Source: Cladopsammia gracilis | Lineage: Eukaryota; Cnidaria; Anthozoa; Scleractinia; Dendrophylliidae | Direction of reading: 5' to 3' | Assembly: GCA_022457155.1 (NCBI GenBank) | Contig: JAJGOT010000352.1 | Location: 466,001-530,000, forward strand | Length of the DNA stretch: 64,000 nt | Shown: piece by piece, positions 62,124-64,000 of the stretch | How the letters are laid out: the number at the start of each line of letters is the position of its first letter | Numbering within the stretch: the stretch's first letter is position 1 | Translations under genes and position numbers: made by a program | The notes under the pieces: generated by a model | Databases searched by the model: none | What the model was told of the DNA's origin: nothing | The model's input: the letters and a program-made list of their open reading frames with translations, nothing else

Positions 62124-62586
62124 CTGAATTTTTTTCAGGCTTCTTTTCGCAATTGCTTTAATTGCGTTCACAACTGCGAGGATCATTCTTCATTTGAGTG
62201 TGTTAATAGCTACATGTAACTGAGCTATACGGAGCTGATAAATTACTTGAATTATGCAGTCGTACAAAACAATTATCATTACAAACTAACTCTTGATCTC
62301 TTTATGCATATATATCTAATCAAATCAAGAAAATTACCCTAAAAATATCAAGGATAAAAGAATAACAATCCTAAACTCCGACAAACAACTTCTAAATTAT
62401 TACACTTGTAATCAAATGCAATTGCACATCTAAACTGAAATCATAAAATATTGGTAATATAAATTTTAACTAAATCTTTAAACCACGTAAAGAGTAACAC
62501 TAAAGTTAAGATATTCGAGAGAATGCCAAATGAAACAACTTGGCAAAATTCTGAAGCCACGCCTGCTGTGATTTTCATACTTGTTA

Positions 62587-62843
62587 AGGCTGGTTTTCAC
62601 TAACGACGGAGTCGCAATCAGAAGCGCAGAGCGTTACGATCTAGTGAAAATCAAACCGACGGAATCGGAAGAAGACCACGGAGTCGTAAGCGGAATCGGA
62701 AGAAAATGGAACCGTTCTGATTCTTCCAACTCCGATTCCGTCGAGCTTATGACTCCGCTTACGACTCCGATTTTCGATTTTCACTAGGTCGGAAGCGCTC
62801 TTACGACTCCGACTACGACTCCGTCGCCAGTGAAAACCAGCCT
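62587..62843. mobile_element. PIF/Harbinger-like MITE
   Basis: 257 bp with inverted ends AGGCTGGTTTTCACTAACGA and AGGCTGGTTTTCACTGGCGA, flanked by TTA (62584-62586 and 62844-62846). Subterminal GACTCCG / CGGAGTC words repeat many times in both orientations. Confidence 0.85.
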
Positions 62844-62923
62844 TTAGAATTCATCAGCATGGCATAGCCGTCGGACCCCTACACGAACCGAAAGTCGTTT
62901 TTAGGTGCCCTTTATGATAAACA

Positions 62924-63111
62924 ATAGGCCATTTGCACGATGACGTCATTTGACTACTACTACCAGAATCCTTCAGTTTTTTGTTTTGTAGTGCAAATTA
63001 GGGCTATTGTTATTTAAACCGCACTGGGATTACAAAATTTAAATAAGAAAGGAAAAACGAAATGAATTCTGGTAGTAGTAGTCAAATCACGTCATCGTGC
63101 AAATGGCCTAT
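62924..63111. mobile_element. Foldback MITE
   Basis: Inverted arms ATAGGCCATTTGCACGATGA and the same read from the right, extending through TTTGACTACTACTACCAGAA; the centre is AT-rich. Confidence 0.85.
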
Positions 63112-64000
63112 TCTAGTTTTTTACCCATGAGATAAATAATGAGTATGAAAACTTACAGCTAATGTAAGCGCCCATTTTTTTAAACAAAACTTTGTTTCTC
63201 TCAGGCTTGTAGTACGTTAACATTTTGTAATCGGAGCGGGTTGAAATAATATAAATAACGTTACCTTATAATAAGAATTAGAGGAGATAAAAAATGTAGA
63301 ATAATCAGTGCATGTGATTGTTGTAGTTAAAATGAAAATGGTCTATAAAAAGTTTGCGAGTAATTAATTAATCAGTAAAACTGCAAATCCGCTTGCCGAA
63401 ACGATTTTGCCTGCACTACCCAGAAAGGCACACAACTGTGCAGATATAGAGGCCTGTAGGTCAGCAAGGACCTCATAGCCAGTTTATTGCAAGACTGCCA
63501 TCAACTAATCACCGTACCGTTAATTTCAATACTCGTTATCGCAAAAGATCGATATTCGTAAAACTATCTAAATACGACACCGCAAGATACGAAAACCCAA
63601 AACCACTGTGGAAAAAAAGGAACGTATACCCTCACATGCTGAAATCAGCTGCAGTGCCGCCAACTCTGGGGGCAGAAATACACGGAAACTAATAATTACC
63701 ACAAATAAATATCTCGAAATTTATATTATAAAAATTGTTGAGCAACAAATGTTGACCGATGTTGAACCGTGTTTTCGCTTCAGCCATCTCCTAAAAAAAG
63801 CTATCAACGGTTTGTACTGCACACAAACGAGATGAAAGATAATCTTGTCAACAAACCTGCCAATTTTTGCCAAACTGATTACAAATCTTGATTCGTGTCT
63901 TATTTTGCTGAATCAACTGCACTCAAAACCGACCGACTATCTATATATGAATCCTTTTTATGAAAAGGTCGACCCATGCAACTAATTTAAAATACATGTA
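63112..64000. other. Right edge, nothing recognised
   Basis: AT-rich sequence with no exon, RNA gene or bounded repeat that I can support. A 75-codon frame at 63608-63835 has no family resemblance. Confidence 0.5.

Larger units (their letters stand above)
61377..62195. repeat. Palindromic array of tRNA-Thr-like units
   Basis: Four units: two on the minus strand (61377-61610, and 61611-61718 truncated just before its tRNA) and two on the plus strand (about 61740-61980 and 61990-62195), with a 253-bp spacing between the plus tRNAs. Shared flanks are GAAGCCTGAAAAAAATTCAG, CAATTTAAACAATTGCGAAA, AATGATCCTCGCAGTTGTGA and TCACTCCTTTCACGGGAAC. Identity is very high, so the array is recent. Apparent 60-80 codon frames here are translations of the repeat. 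Confidence 0.85.

Noticed and set aside
61766..62219. Two near-identical 66-67 codon frames that look like a duplicated small gene
   Set aside because: They are translations of the tRNA-Thr-like repeat and its flank; the same words appear on the minus strand at 61377-61631.

Overview
The window is animal nuclear DNA, AT-rich, with multi-exon genes on GT/AG introns and dense small transposons. The repeat types (palindromic MITEs, tRNA-headed SINEs, CR1/L2-like and RTE-like LINE tails, Penelope and tyrosine-recombinase retroelement debris) suggest a cnidarian, probably an anthozoan such as a stony coral. That assignment is an inference from repeat character and protein similarity, not from a database search.

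Four genes are certain. POLG (mitochondrial DNA polymerase gamma catalytic subunit) lies on the minus strand at 8184-33485. I assembled 20 in-phase coding exons giving 1245 aa, including an 18-nt microexon. NARS1 (cytosolic asparaginyl-tRNA synthetase) lies on the plus strand at 34015-49063, with 22 coding exons and 565 aa. It starts 529 bp from POLG in head-to-head orientation. PGM3/AGM1 (phosphoacetylglucosamine mutase) lies on the minus strand at 53705-56730, with 2 exons and 540 aa. RPL36 (ribosomal protein eL36) lies on the plus strand at about 56891-60443, with 103 aa over 3 coding exons after a 5' non-coding exon. It is head-to-head with PGM3. The left end holds pieces of two further genes: a P-loop exon of a Ras-like GTPase (minus, 2300-2357) and a possible first exon of an unknown gene (plus, 90-184).

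Layout: 0-2.4 kb gene fragments; 2.4-8.2 kb intergenic, with a SINE split by two palindromic MITEs, a 1.3 kb hAT-like element filled with a TTACGGTAGC-type satellite, and a 106-bp tandem array ending just beyond the POLG stop; 8.2-33.5 kb POLG, whose introns carry most of the mobile DNA (a 1.9 kb PIF/Harbinger-like element with another element nested in it, a Penelope remnant, a LINE tail and many MITEs); 33.5-49 kb NARS1 with a piggyBac-like element, LINE and SINE pieces in introns; 49-53.7 kb a repeat-rich gap between the converging NARS1 and PGM3, with a broken tyrosine-recombinase retroelement split by a PIF-like MITE and a CR1/L2-like LINE 3' end; 53.7-60.4 kb PGM3 and RPL36; 60.4-64 kb a palindromic array of tRNA-Thr-like genes and several MITEs.

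The four genes are housekeeping and not one pathway: mtDNA replication, cytosolic translation (tRNA charging and 60S subunit) and UDP-GlcNAc synthesis. I found no prokaryote-like operon, CRISPR array or clearly new biological system. The strongest unusual signals are well-delimited transposon families with readable target-site duplications, the tRNA-Thr-like array and the POLG microexon.
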